Part shown: positions 1 through 12,500 of the stretch, piece after piece
Layout of the letters: the number at the start of each line of letters is the position of its first letter
Position numbering within the stretch: the stretch's first letter is position 1
Source of the DNA: Excoecaria cochinchinensis
Lineage: Eukaryota > Streptophyta > Magnoliopsida > Malpighiales > Euphorbiaceae
Assembly: GCA_947683425.1 (NCBI GenBank)
Contig: CANTUQ010000081.1
Location: 11,424,501 to 11,488,500, forward strand
Direction of reading: 5' to 3'
Length of the DNA: 64,000 nt
Notes under the pieces: model-generated
Seen by the model: the letters and a program-made list of their open reading frames with translations, nothing else
Databases searched by the model: none
What the model was told of the DNA's origin: nothing
Translations under genes and position numbers: made by a program

Positions 1-341
1 TAATAAAAATATAAATATGAAAAAATGAAAAATAAGAAGGATAAAATGATAATTTTATAATTAAAATAAAAATATAAGGATGAAATTATAATTTTAGAGG
101 TGGGAATATAAAATTTATAAATTAAAGATGGAAAGTAAGAAAAATATAAAAGTTAAATAAATTGTAAATAAAATTCTAAAAATTACATTTTTCAGTTTAA
201 GTATTTTTATTTTTTTAATCTTAAAACACATTCTGTATTTTTTAATAAAAATTAAAAATTAAAATTTATACCGATACATTTTTATTTTATTTTAAAAAAT
301 GAAAGACGAAAAACGAAATTCACTGCACTCCAAACACACCC
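1..341. mobile_element. Right end of a Tourist/PIF-Harbinger-like MITE (partial)
   Basis: The segment is extremely AT-rich and ends in CCAAACACACCC at 330-341, followed by TAA. Read on the other strand this is the typical GGGTGTGTTTGG end of Tourist-like MITEs, which duplicate a TAA/TTA trinucleotide. The other end is not visible and probably lies left of the window. No coding potential was seen. Confidence 0.45.
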
Positions 342-344
342 TAA

Positions 345-861
345 AAGTTGAGATATCTTATATTTAAAAAATAATACAAGTTGGTTGTTGGAATCATTTT
401 TTATTTTCCCTCCAACTTTATTTAATTTAGACTTAAACTTCCATTGGTGGTATCTAACGCACGCCACGGAGACAGAGAAAAGAACCGTATCCCGTGATTG
501 GCCCTCTCTGTTGTCGCAATCGCAACTCGCAGACGTGAAAACGACTCGGCTCCAACTTCACCCTTTTTTCTGATTTCAGAACGGCGCCGTTTCGTAGTCC
601 ACCAAAATCACTCTAGGCGTATGCTAGCTGCTACCGGTCCTTATTTCCTCTTCCCGACTCTCACTCGCTCACACTCCATCTGCAGGCTTTTGTAGCCTTA
701 AAAGAATGGGAAACAATTTCTAGAGAGATAGTATTGTTTATCTTTTTAGAGAGAGGAATCTTTGCTGCTTCTTTTGAATCCAAATATATTGAAATGGAGT
801 ACTCCGTATAAGTGAGTGAAGTTTCACCTGATTGATTGATTGATAGATCAACGGCTTAAAA
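345..861 (+). promoter_or_regulatory. Probable promoter and first 5'UTR exon region of the IQD gene
   Basis: Base composition rises from AT-rich MITE to a mixed CT-rich stretch from about 450. A likely first non-coding exon ends at 862 (AAAAG followed by GTATCTTC). No unambiguous TATA box or transcription start was found, so the start of transcription is unknown. The short open frames here have no recognisable product. Confidence 0.35.
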
Positions 862-3595
862 GGTATCTTCATCTTTCTTGATTGACATTGATTCTTTCTA
901 CATTTGCTCACTATGAGATACTGAGATGAAAGTTAATTATGGTTTTGGAGCTTGTGATCTGCGGATCTACATTGTATTGGTGTTGTACTATTTTTTGTTG
1001 GTTTGGAAAATTCGCACCTAACTGCTTGGCTTTGCCCGGATTGTCTCTCTAATTTCATGTGTTATGCGTTCAAATTTAAGAATTTGGAGGAGGAGTAGTG
1101 GCTGTAACTTGAATTTTACTGGGTTTTGATGGTTTATGGACTTAGGGTTTGGATATAGGCATTTAAATATGTGTCGATGATAACTGTAAGCTGGGGTTAT
1201 ATAATATGGAATAAATTCAGTATGTTTTCCAAATTTGGCAAGCTTGGTCATTGAAGTTGGAAGCTAGAAGATCAGTGCTTTATAATTTATGTGAATTGAT
1301 ATGGTTGGTTGCAATGTGGTTTGCTTTGAGTTAGCCATTTGTCTTATTGTAGATTCTTATGTTCTCCAACCAGGCATAATGTGTAGGTTTATTATTTATT
1401 TATTCTTCCTCTAAGAAAAATTATTTGTATTTGCTCTCTTTGTTAATGTTCTTTCTCCTTTCTTGCATATTAACTGTTTTTCTTGCATAATGTTTTTCAG
1501 GGTGCAAGTAATGCGTGGTCTTTCCGGTCTGAATTTGATTATTAAAGCTACTATTTTAGTTTTGGAGAATACTGGTTAAAGGTAAGTGATTAATGATTGT
1601 GAATCTAGTTTTCATTATTTTTGCTTTTATGTTCTAGAGTTCAAGGTTTTATTTGAAGGATTTCCAATCATAACTGAATTCTGATAAGTTATTTGGCTCT
1701 TGCTTGATATTTTCACCCAAATTTTAGTTCCCTGTTCTATATAATTTTAGCCCTTTCTTGTCGATTCTTAATTGTCCAGGTTTCTTCTCCTTCTTCTTCT
1801 TCTTCTTTTTTTTTTATTTTTTTTATTTTTTTTTTCTGCAGGTGGACTTGCATGTGCATTAAAATGTAGTGAATTAGTGGGATTTTTCTTCTTCTTCTTC
1901 CTTTTTTTTTTGATATCTAGTGGGATTTTTATTTGATTTAACTTTTGCTTTATTTTAAACTGCATTTAGAAAGTGGAGATAAGTCTTTACACAAAACATC
2001 AAAATTCACTATAGATATTTTGCTTGCCCAAATAAAAATTCCATGGCTGTGATGTTTCAAGATGTTACAAAATGTAAAATGTCTCCATTTCAGCAATGGC
2101 ACAATCGTGAGTTTCACTTCAATATAGTTGTGATTTAAGACCATGCAAGTAGTTGGATGACTGTGGTGGTTTGAGTTTTCTGTGATCTATTACCTGGATA
2201 CTCCACATGATGGCAAATCGGTTAATACTTGGCAACTTAAGAAGAACTATTCAGACCATGATAACAAACTATAGGCAACTCTAGGAAATTAAGTAACATG
2301 ATCCCAATCTAGTTGCCAATTTGGGTTGGCTCATTACTTGGAGGCAATTCTAGGTGTGGTTCATAGTTGCAATCATGAAACCCTTTTGCCAGGAACCAAA
2401 ATATGAGAACTTTTTCCTTATGAGTATCACTTAGCACTTAATAATTAACTTCCCTTGAGCCATTACTGAAGCAGCGGTGCTAAGCTTTCCATAATACGAA
2501 TGATAACAGTTCGGGATTTCTTAAACCTGAAATATCTAAGCATATGCATGTATGAAGCACTCACCTATCTTCTTTTTGCACAAGGCGAGTGTCTATATTC
2601 CGTATAATGACAAGCTTGGCCTTGGGAGACATGCAGCCTCCTTGTCTGTAGCCTACCTATGTATGTAGCTGAAGTGAGTTGGAAAATCTTCTTATTTGAT
2701 TATTTATTATATGCTTTACGCATGGTTTATTTATAGATGGCGACGCTCTAATCACAACGATTTGACTTGATGAACAGCACTCTATTAAAAGTGTAGGAGG
2801 TCTTGGTTTCAATTTCTCCTAGTGACATTTATAGTGTAATTAGGTTTTGCTGCCTCTTTTTGTAAAAAAAAAAAATGATGGCGATACTCTAGAGTTTGAA
2901 GCAAACTCTGTTTTCAAATCACCTTTTTTACAGTCTAGTCTAATGAATCCTCCAAGTAATCAATGTGTTTTATGTTGTTAAAATGCAATGAACTTGCAAT
3001 TTTAGACCTATGAGATGAATTTTTCTTATTCTTGTTGTATTATAATTATTTTTATGCCATTATTATCATTAATTGGCTGTGCTAGTTGTTAAGAACGTAT
3101 TGATTTCACTATAAACCCCTTCTCTCTTAGTAATCAATGCCACTCTAACTTTGTTTTTGAAAGTTAAAGTGGCCACGCATATGGCATCTCATAATGTGGT
3201 TGAGTTAGTTATTGGTTTAAGATCATAATCCTTGATTAATTCTCTAGAATCTGGGTTTCTGCCTCTATTATGGGGGACTTTAATATATCATATATTTTCT
3301 TCACTTTGTATGAGTAAGTAAACTAGTATTTCTGGTTTTTAAGTTTGCAATGTTTATACTGGAATTGGGAAACACCATTTCTCTATTTAAGATGCATTTA
3401 TATTTAGTTTGAAGAACCATACTTAATCACCATGTTTCTTTAGAAAGGCAGGGTTGTTGTTGGACAGACATTATTTTCCCCTTGTTATGTACTGTGATTC
3501 CAATTTCAAGATTATTGTTGACAAGCAAAGCTTGTTCTGATTTCTCACTGGCTATTCTCTCGTAGGTCTATATTTCTTTGAGCTACAGTGCCACT
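862..3595 (+). other. 5'UTR introns and non-coding exon of the IQD gene
   Basis: A non-coding exon can be placed at 1501-1581: it follows TTTTTCAG and is followed by GTAAGTGATT, a near-perfect donor. The exon carrying the start codon probably begins at 3566 after CTCTCGTAG. The rest is intron-like T-rich DNA with a short CTT microsatellite near 1789-1811. Placement rests on splice-site consensus only. Confidence 0.4.
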
Positions 3596-6500
3596 ATGGG
3601 TGTCTCAGGCAAATGGATTAGAGCATTGGTTGGTCTTAAGAAGCCAGAAAAGTCACAATCTTTAGAGAAGGATGAAAATGTGGGTATTGTCGTTTTTCCC
3701 CACAAAATAACTTTTTTATTGTGATTGGTTGAGTATATTTAGTGGTGCAAATACGGTTACTTTGTGTTGGCATTCTGCTGCCTATGTTCTAATCCCATTG
3801 TTATAAAGGCATTTGCTAATATTACATTATTATCAATAGTTTTGTGTTTGATGGCTAGATGTCAATGAAAATTTCCATATCTTTCCGCTTCTTTGATCTA
3901 CAAAATTCACTGGAGCTTTTTGCCTTTGAAATGAAAGGCTAGATGAAGGTCAATGTATTGTGATAATCAAACTAGTTCAAATGCTCTTAACTTCCAAGAG
4001 ATTATTTATTTTCAAACGCAATGCAATTGATTATATCATATGTAAGTTTTTGTTAAATCATCACAGAGGGCAGCTACTAGTAAGTTCCGGCATAGGAGAA
4101 AGCATTCAGTTGAAATTGATGTTGAAAAACTTCAAGAGGACTTTAATGACAACACTGCTGCGCAAGTGGGTGATGTCAATGTCCTTTCTGTCCCAGAAAC
4201 TTCTGAATCTCCTGCTGCTTCATTTCAAGTACAGGATGCAGCTCATGATCAAAAATTTTTGAGAGAAGAATGGGCTGCCACTCGTATCCAAACAGCCTTT
4301 CGAGGATTTCTGGTACTAGTCTTTCCATTATCTCACAATCTAACTTAGTCAGCAATTTAAAGTATTCTTCTCTTTGCAATTTCATTGCACTTTATTTTCT
4401 ATCTGACTGAGATGGCATTGACAAAGAATACAGATGTTTTTCCATTCTAATTTTTGAAGCACTCTAAAAAGCTGTAATAAATTACTGAACTGTTCTGTCT
4501 CAGTATTAGATAGTCCTCTGCGCACTTGTTGAAGAGCCCCTCTTGCGGCTTCGCTCATCATTGTCTGTACTTTATAGAACTGCATAAAAGTACTAGTAAG
4601 GTCTTTCAGGATATGTTCTTAGGGTAAAGCTTATAGAAATTTACCTTGGATTGTCGTGTCAGAAGAAAATAAACACAATGAAAAGTTCAAATTCTTGAAC
4701 ATATGTTCTTGATGGAACAGCTGTTATGAGACTAATTCCTTTTTTAGTTTATGAGTCTAGAAGTATCTCAACCTCTCTGATGCAGTTTTTATTTCCATTG
4801 AAATGTTATTTATGCCGTACTGTGTTTTCAGTTAGGTTTTAGCTAGTTAAGTACTAATTGGCTGTTTTGGTTAATAAACTTTATAATTGCCATTAAAATC
4901 AAATTTGAAGCTAAATTGATTTAATGTTTTTTACGTTGAAAATTTGAATTTTTTGTGAATTATTAACAAACTACTCACTTTTATTTAGTTATTTGCAAAG
5001 CCTTGTCACTCGTGAACAAGTTCTTGTTATGCCTCTCTACTTGTAATCTACTCCATCTTCCTTATGTAATTTGTCAATAGGTCAGCACCAGATTTTTATC
5101 ATCTGCCTCATTTTATTCTAATTCAGAAACCTTTATTTACAATTTTTTAATCATATTCAAGAATAAATTTTTTTTATCAACAATTAAGCATTGATATATG
5201 CCAGGCTAGAAGAGCTTTACGAGCTTTAAAAGGATTAGTGAGACTACAAGCTCTTGTAAGGGGCCATGCTGTGAGAAAGCAAGCTGCAATAACTCTTCGC
5301 TGCATGCAAGCTTTGGTGAGAGTTCAGGCTCGCGTCCGTGCAAGGCGAGTTCGTTTAGCATTAGAAAGTCAAACAGCTCAACAAAAACATCAGCAACAGG
5401 TTGCAAATGAGGCTCGGGTTCGAGAGATAGAGGTAAACACTATTGAATTTCAGAATACAGATAAAAAAATAGCTTGCATAAGTATGTCTGTGTAGGTTGT
5501 TCATGGGCTCGGTTGGATTAAATTTAAAGCAGACCTGAACCAACCCAACAAATTGAATATTGGTGGTTATTGAGTTGAAAACTGATCTGAACTAATAAAC
5601 CCACCACTATTCATGTCGGGTTGGTTTGAATATGGTTTGGGTTGGATTTCTGGGCTTTTCTTTTTAGTTATAAATATCTCCAATAATATTTGAGTTTGCC
5701 TTTTTTCCTTGTAATTTGGGTTCAAATTTCAACCATTCAGAGGTTTTTCAAACCCATTTAATATTTCAACCCATAAAGTAAAAACTATCAAGAAAAAACT
5801 GTATTTTCTCACTCTGCATCTTTACTCAACAATAACGTAAATTCTAAGCAAATAACAATTAAAAAAAAAAATAGAGAAAAATTATACAAGTAATCTCCTA
5901 ATAATCTATACAAGATCACTAAAATTTATGCGTATGAAATTTTAAATTCTTATACATTTGAAAAATGCAATAGCATTTACTCATGAATCTTTACATCAAA
6001 GTGCAAATCCTGTAAGAACAAAATGAACAAGATAAGTAGAGTTAAAATTTAAGAAAATAAGCATTCTCTCAAGATGCAAACAAAACCAAAATGCAGTTGA
6101 AAAAGCAATCCCAACCTCAATTCTGATATAAAGAGCAAATTAGGGGTGTGCAAAAACCGAACCGACCCAAATAACCCGAACCAAAATATAAATTCGGGTA
6201 GGGTTATTCGGATAATTTAATTCGGTTTGGTTCGGGTGTGAGGATTTGTAAAATTTCGGGTTCGGGTCGGGTGAAAATCAATATAAAACCGAACAACCCG
6301 ACCCGAACCGAATTTATTGTAATATTTGGATTATTAATTGTTATAATATTTGGGTTATTAATTTGTTGTAATATTTGGATATTTTAAGATGGTGAACATA
6401 TTAATTAGGTATTTTTTATATTATATGGTTACTATATTATATGTTAATTAAGAAGTTATGTGTTAATTAGGTATTTAATTATGTATTTTTCATGTTATAT

Positions 6501-9500
6501 GGTGACTATATATTAATTAGATATTTAATATGTTAATTATGTATTTAATAGTTTTCATAATATTGTTTAATTAGGTTTAATTAAAAAAATAAAATAAAAT
6601 TCGGGTAATTAGGGTTATTCGGTTCAGTGCCCGAAATATTTTGGGTTATTCGGTTCGGGACCTTATAAGGAGTTAGGGTCGGTTCGGGTGTTAAATTTCT
6701 TGCAAATTTGGGTTTCGGGTTATTCGGGTTCGGGTCGGGTTGACCCGAACCCGACCGATGCCCACCCCTAGAGCAAATGTAATCATCTGATGCCTATTAG
6801 TAAAAATCACACAAAAGAAAGAATTAAAATAAAATAAAAACAGGCCATTTACAATGAATCTCTTTGCACCATTAAACCAAGATCAACTAGAAACACTGCA
6901 GTTCCTATACGAAAATCTGCATTTGACAAGTAACAGCATATACAAATGATTATATATACAAATATTGCTTCAGAAAAACCTCAAGAAGCTCAAACATTTG
7001 CACCATCAAGCCGTATAATAATGTGTAGCTTTTTACCTTAACTCTTCTAAGTTAATGTTATTGTAAGCTGTAAAATGAACTCTGCCTTAGATTTTCATAA
7101 ACAAAATTCATTCTCAATCTGCAAGGTCCTTAACAGCAAATATATATTTAATCAGATCAGCACACAATCCATCAAAATCATCCACAAAAAAACACCTTAA
7201 TTACAAAAAGAATCAAGCAAAATGTTGATTGAAATTTGATCTACTAAGTCTCTCAGATGGAGTTTCAAGAATTATCTAGAATGTGCATATATATAATATC
7301 AACTTACAGCAGACTACAAGCCTTAAGAAATACCAAAGAAAGTAGCAGAAGCAAATCATGCAAGAAATTATATATACAGAACAAAAAGCAAAATATGTAA
7401 TATAAACCTAAAATCACCTCAGACAGCCTAATAATTCTCTAAATGCCAGTAAACTTATGCAAGTTATATAAACATAAGTTATAGTTTAAAATGAAATAAC
7501 AACTAAGACCTAAACTCACCTGACTCAAACCTCCTCATAATATTCTAAATTGTCCGCATTTTCCTGAAGATCGATTGGGGCAGATTTTAACCAATTTTAA
7601 CAGCAAATCAGCCCCTCTGCCATTAAATGTGATGAAAGCTTGAAACCCTATACTAAAAATTGTAGCGCACATTAAATAATAGAGATACAACCTAGTAAAT
7701 GTTTCCTCAATCTTATCAACCATCTCTTTAGGGTGCGTCCGGGATGATTGCAGTTTTTGGTTTTCTGTTTTTTTAAGGAAAAAAGAAAGCTAAACATGTT
7801 TGGTTTTAATGCTGGATTTCGGTTTTATTATTTAATGCACAAAACATTTTAGAAGATAAAATACTAAAGACACGAAATCACATTTTGTGGTTTCATTGAT
7901 TTTGATTCAATTATTATTTTCTCAATGTGTGGGCTAGGGCCATTGTGGTTGGAGGGAAGCATAGATCGGTTAACTGGTCTATTAACAATTTATTAAACAG
8001 TTTATTAATTTCGATTAACTGCTATATTGGTTTCGGTTTTTAACCAATTTTTTCGGATCAGTTAACTGGTTAACTATTCAAAAACTTTAACATATAAATT
8101 TAATAAATTATACAATTTGTAATATTGTTTTTAATAGTTAAAAATGCTTAAAAAATGAAAAATACAAATCAAATATAATATCCATTAAAAGAATCAAAAT
8201 GTATATTTACAAAAAATATATATTATAGTAATATTTTAGAAAGTCATGTATCATAATATTTATAAATTATAAAAATATTAAAAAATTTAAGTGTAAAAAT
8301 TAAAATATATACATAAAATGTATATAGATCGGTTAATCGTTTGTCAACGGTTAACCGCCGGTTTTTAAAAGTAAAAACTATAACTCTGAATTTTCAATCT
8401 GATTAACCTAAAATTAGTTTTGTTTCTCGATTAATCAAAACTTTGGTTTTTTCATCACCCCCTAATTGTGGTAATCTTCATTCAACTCTTTTTTTTTTTT
8501 TTCATTTGCTATTTATTGACGGTAATGGCACAATAAATTTATATATGTTAACTAATTATAAATAATAATATAACATATGATTTTTTAATAATTAGATAAA
8601 CTTAATAATTATTGAAAGTTTTAAAAATAAATATAATGATAACAAAAAATTATTAAAATCAATTAATCAAATTGAAATAATAATTTTACATCATAATAAC
8701 AATTAATAAGCTATTAACTAATATAAAAATTAGTAAATTAATATAAACAAATGACTATAAATATAGTTATTTTTTACCTCTAGTTCCATTTTTGAAATTG
8801 TACATATTGAAACTAATATTTTTGAACAAAATATTGATTGATTTTAAAGAATAAAAAACTTATTAAATTAAAAATGAATGAGTTATAACATGCATAGCTG
8901 GAAATGTCCTCGAGTTATATATGTTTTGCTATATTAAATGTGTTTTCTGTATGTATTTGATGGTTTTAAAAGAGAAAAAACTGTTTTTAAAAACTATATA
9001 ACAAAAAACTAAAAGTAGATTTTGGTTTTCAAAAACAAAAAACTGTTTTTTGTATATGTTTGATGGTTTTAAAAGAGAAAAAACTGTTTTTAAAAAATAT
9101 ATAACAAATAACTAAAAGTAGATTTTGGAATGATACCAAACGCACCCTTAGCTACCCTGTATAAGCCAACCTTTAACGAGGATTTGAAACAATTTCAACA
9201 AATGATAGGAAATTCAAATTTGAGTCATTTTCCCAATATTTCTCTGATTTTGTCTTCATTACTATAATCATAGAATATGAGACATCGTCCCCACTTCCAA
9301 TCAATGTCTTAAGCTTATTGTCAAAGCCATTGACCCATGAAAAAAGGCATTTGAGGTATCATGTAAAGAATCCAAAAATCTCGAAGTCACATTATAAATT
9401 AGTCTCAAAAATTTCACAAACACCTTAACTGTTTCCCAATCTTTACTACTAGGAGGATTGATGCATTACTTTTCTCAAAGTAACAAACATAGTTTGAGTC

Positions 9501-12500
9501 TTTCACCTCAAGCTCATCAAAAGCTTCCTCAAACCTTTTAGCCACTTCCAACATCTTATATGTAGAATTCCACCTAGTTCTAGCATCAAGTCATAACAAA
9601 CCATTGTACTCAAATTTAACTTTGTCAGTATATATGCTAAAAATTTTTGACCAAGAAGGAGATGACCTCACATACCTCATTGCATCCCTAATTTTCACAA
9701 TTGAATCATGAACATCCGCTAACTCTCTTTGACTGCATTATTCAATATGTAACCACTACATCCCACATGCAAAAAGTCATAGTCTAATTTGGTACCTTTC
9801 CAATCTTTGATTTCTTTTTTTAAATATTGAATAATGTCATAATTAGAATTTACATTATCTATAGTAAGAGTGAAAAAGCTATATATCCCCAATCTAACAA
9901 GCAATACTCAACCATTGTCCCAATTATTTTTCCCTTGTGGTTGGGAAATAAAAAAAAAAACAAAATCCTTTTATGCAAGTACCATTCCTTATCTATCTAA
10001 TGGGCAGTTTGACACATGTAATTTGGATTTTGAATAGATGCCCACGTATATATGTTGAGACTTTAAAACATCTTTTAACTTTAGTTTCTCATCTTCAAAA
10101 ATTTTCAAGCAATCTCTTGCCACAAATATTCATGGAACTACAAATCTTGGTTCCAAAGCATTAGAATAACTCCTAACCCCTCTTCTCTACAAACCTAAGA
10201 AAACTCTTCTTTATAATCATTTTAGCTAGCTCCCTTCTAAGTTCCTCCACATTAAAGTTCTTCAATCTTGGGCTGCCAATAGAACTAGATTTCCATCCTT
10301 AGAAGAGCCCTTCTTAATTTTCTTAAGTCTATGAGGATACTCTTTATATTTGGTTATTCAAATAGAGCCATAGATTACTTCTTCAATGGGTTTTGGCTGC
10401 ACAAGTATAAATCTTGTCCAAGTAAAATACAAATTGCCCTAGTCTTATCACCACATTCTACTAATTTAATTTAAAATGGTCCCAAATAACAGAAGTTTCT
10501 CTAGAATGAGAGCTATTACTACTTGTTCTAGGAATAGGACAAGGATGATGTGATGATGCACTTGATGCCAAAATCAATTTTACACTAAATTTTCATTCAA
10601 AATTGGAGCAAATAATAACCATCAAAGCAAACAAAATACTTCAATAAACATCCTTTATTTCTTCACAACATGCACATAGAGCACTTTAATATATCTAATT
10701 AACGTTAATAGACGTGCACCAATTTCGTCTTGAAAAGGGTCACAAAAACATGGAACATACACGGTTGTTTTGCATTTCCATAATTTCTACTTGCATACTT
10801 CTACTTTATAGTCTCAAATATGCATTATCTTGTACCAAACAAACTGTAAAATAAAAAAGTAAAATTATTCTAAATATTTATTCCAACTTACAAGTATAAT
10901 TCATTAACATAATGAAAAACTAGATGCCAATCCAAGGACAATATCAATTTATTTACCTTCATCCATTTCACTTTCATTTTCTTACTAACCAAACAAAAGG
11001 AAAAGAATATCATAAAAGCAGAGGTTTAAAACCATAAATAAAACATATAGAATGAGAGTGTGAAGTGGAAACTCAGTTGAATTCTTTTTTTCCTTCACCA
11101 AAGATTTTCCTCTATGATATAAGATCTTTAACAATTATTAACAAATCTGTCAAAAATCTCAAACCCAAAACAAGTATTTCCAATTGTAGATATATCAAAT
11201 TCTTATACCTAGAAAAGAAATCAAACCCATGATGACTATCTAATAGGTGCATGTAGAGGTAGAGAAGTCAGAAAGATAGATGAGATATTCAAACACTGAA
11301 TTCAAACAAGAGTCTAGAAGCATTAGCAGCCAAAAAAAAAAAATGCTGATCTCAAGCTTCTAATAAAGTGATTGCAAATATTTCTCAATTAAGAATAAGA
11401 TAAGGAGATGGTATGAAGAAATTAGAGGAGATAGAATCGAGTGTTCTTAAACTCAATTAGGAAGAAACTTTTCTTGAATCAAGGCTTGGATCGATGTATT
11501 TAAGGCTTGGATTAATGTATTTGGTGCTTAGATTGATGTATTGAAGATGAGAGTTGACGAAGAATTTTGATGGCAAGAGGGGAAGAGTATTTTAAGGATT
11601 GAGATGTGAAAAAATTGAATAAAAACCTACCTGACCACTACCCAAAAAATGTATATAAATATGTCAACCTGACCCGAATTAATATAGCTAAAATCTGAAA
11701 TCTTGGTTTGGGTTGGGTTGAATTAGTCAGTTTGGTTGGTTTTTCATTGACGGTGAGCAGCCTTAATAACTGCATATCATGCATGCTTGTGTCGTATTCT
11801 TGTTTGTCCACAATGCATCTCCACCTTATCGGTGAATAATATCGTATGAGATTTCAACATCGACCTCTGTGGCAGTAAAAAGTGTCTTGTTGTATAATAT
11901 CAGCAAAACATAGCAGTATCTGAAATTTAAGTACTGTTACAGCATACTGAATAATCTCATCCATGTTATCAAGCATAAGAAGATGTTAACCTGCCACATC
12001 TGCTTACTTGCCATGCTTTATCTCTCATTCTGGTAGATTAGGGAGTCTCCATGCTATCTTGCCATGACTAACCTTGTAGCTCTTCCTGACCTCCAAAACT
12101 GGAATTTTCTTTTACTTTTCCGTAAAATATTTCTTCAAATGATGCAGGAAGGGTGGTGTGACAGTGTGGGATCTGTTGAAGAAATTCAGACCAAGTTGCT
12201 AAAGAGGCAGGAGGCTGCAGCTAAGCGTGAGAGAGCTATGGCATATGCTTTGGCTCATCAGGTAAAATCAAAATAACTCCCTTGTTTTATGTCTAGGAAG
12301 CAGCGTTTTATATTTTGCACTATTTTCCTCATTATCTTTGTAGGTTTGATTATTACTGCTGCTGCCTCTATCTACTTGATTTATATTATTGTGTGTTCAT
12401 ATGTAAATGTGACTACTGCCACTGTTACTGCTTCTTGATCTAGTATCCTATGAGTTTGTAACTGTGGTTACTGCTACTATTGCTACACTACCTGTTTTGT

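Larger units (their letters stand above)
7731..9147. mobile_element. PIF/Harbinger (Tourist)-like MITE interrupted by another MITE
   Basis: The left end GGGTGCGTCCGGGATGATT mirrors the right end AATGATACCAAACGCACCC, and TTA flanks both sides (7728-7730, 9148-9150). A hAT-type MITE is inserted at 7950-8464. Near the right end a block of about 78 bp is tandemly duplicated (8948-9025 and 9051-9128), so the subterminal repeat is present twice on that side. No transposase is visible. Confidence 0.75.
5494..11764 (-). mobile_element. Probable degraded hAT element filling most of IQD intron 4
   Basis: The left border reads TAGGTTGTTCATGG and the right border, on the other strand, TAAGGCTGCTCACCG, which fit imperfect hAT termini; both are followed inward by GGTTGG/CCAACC-rich subterminal DNA. 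A decayed hAT transposase lies inside on the minus strand and the interior is hit by at least three MITEs. I could not find a matching 8-bp target duplication, so the borders are provisional. Stretches outside the listed sub-elements (5500-6130, 6780-7727, 10580-11750) hold no recognisable gene. Confidence 0.4.
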
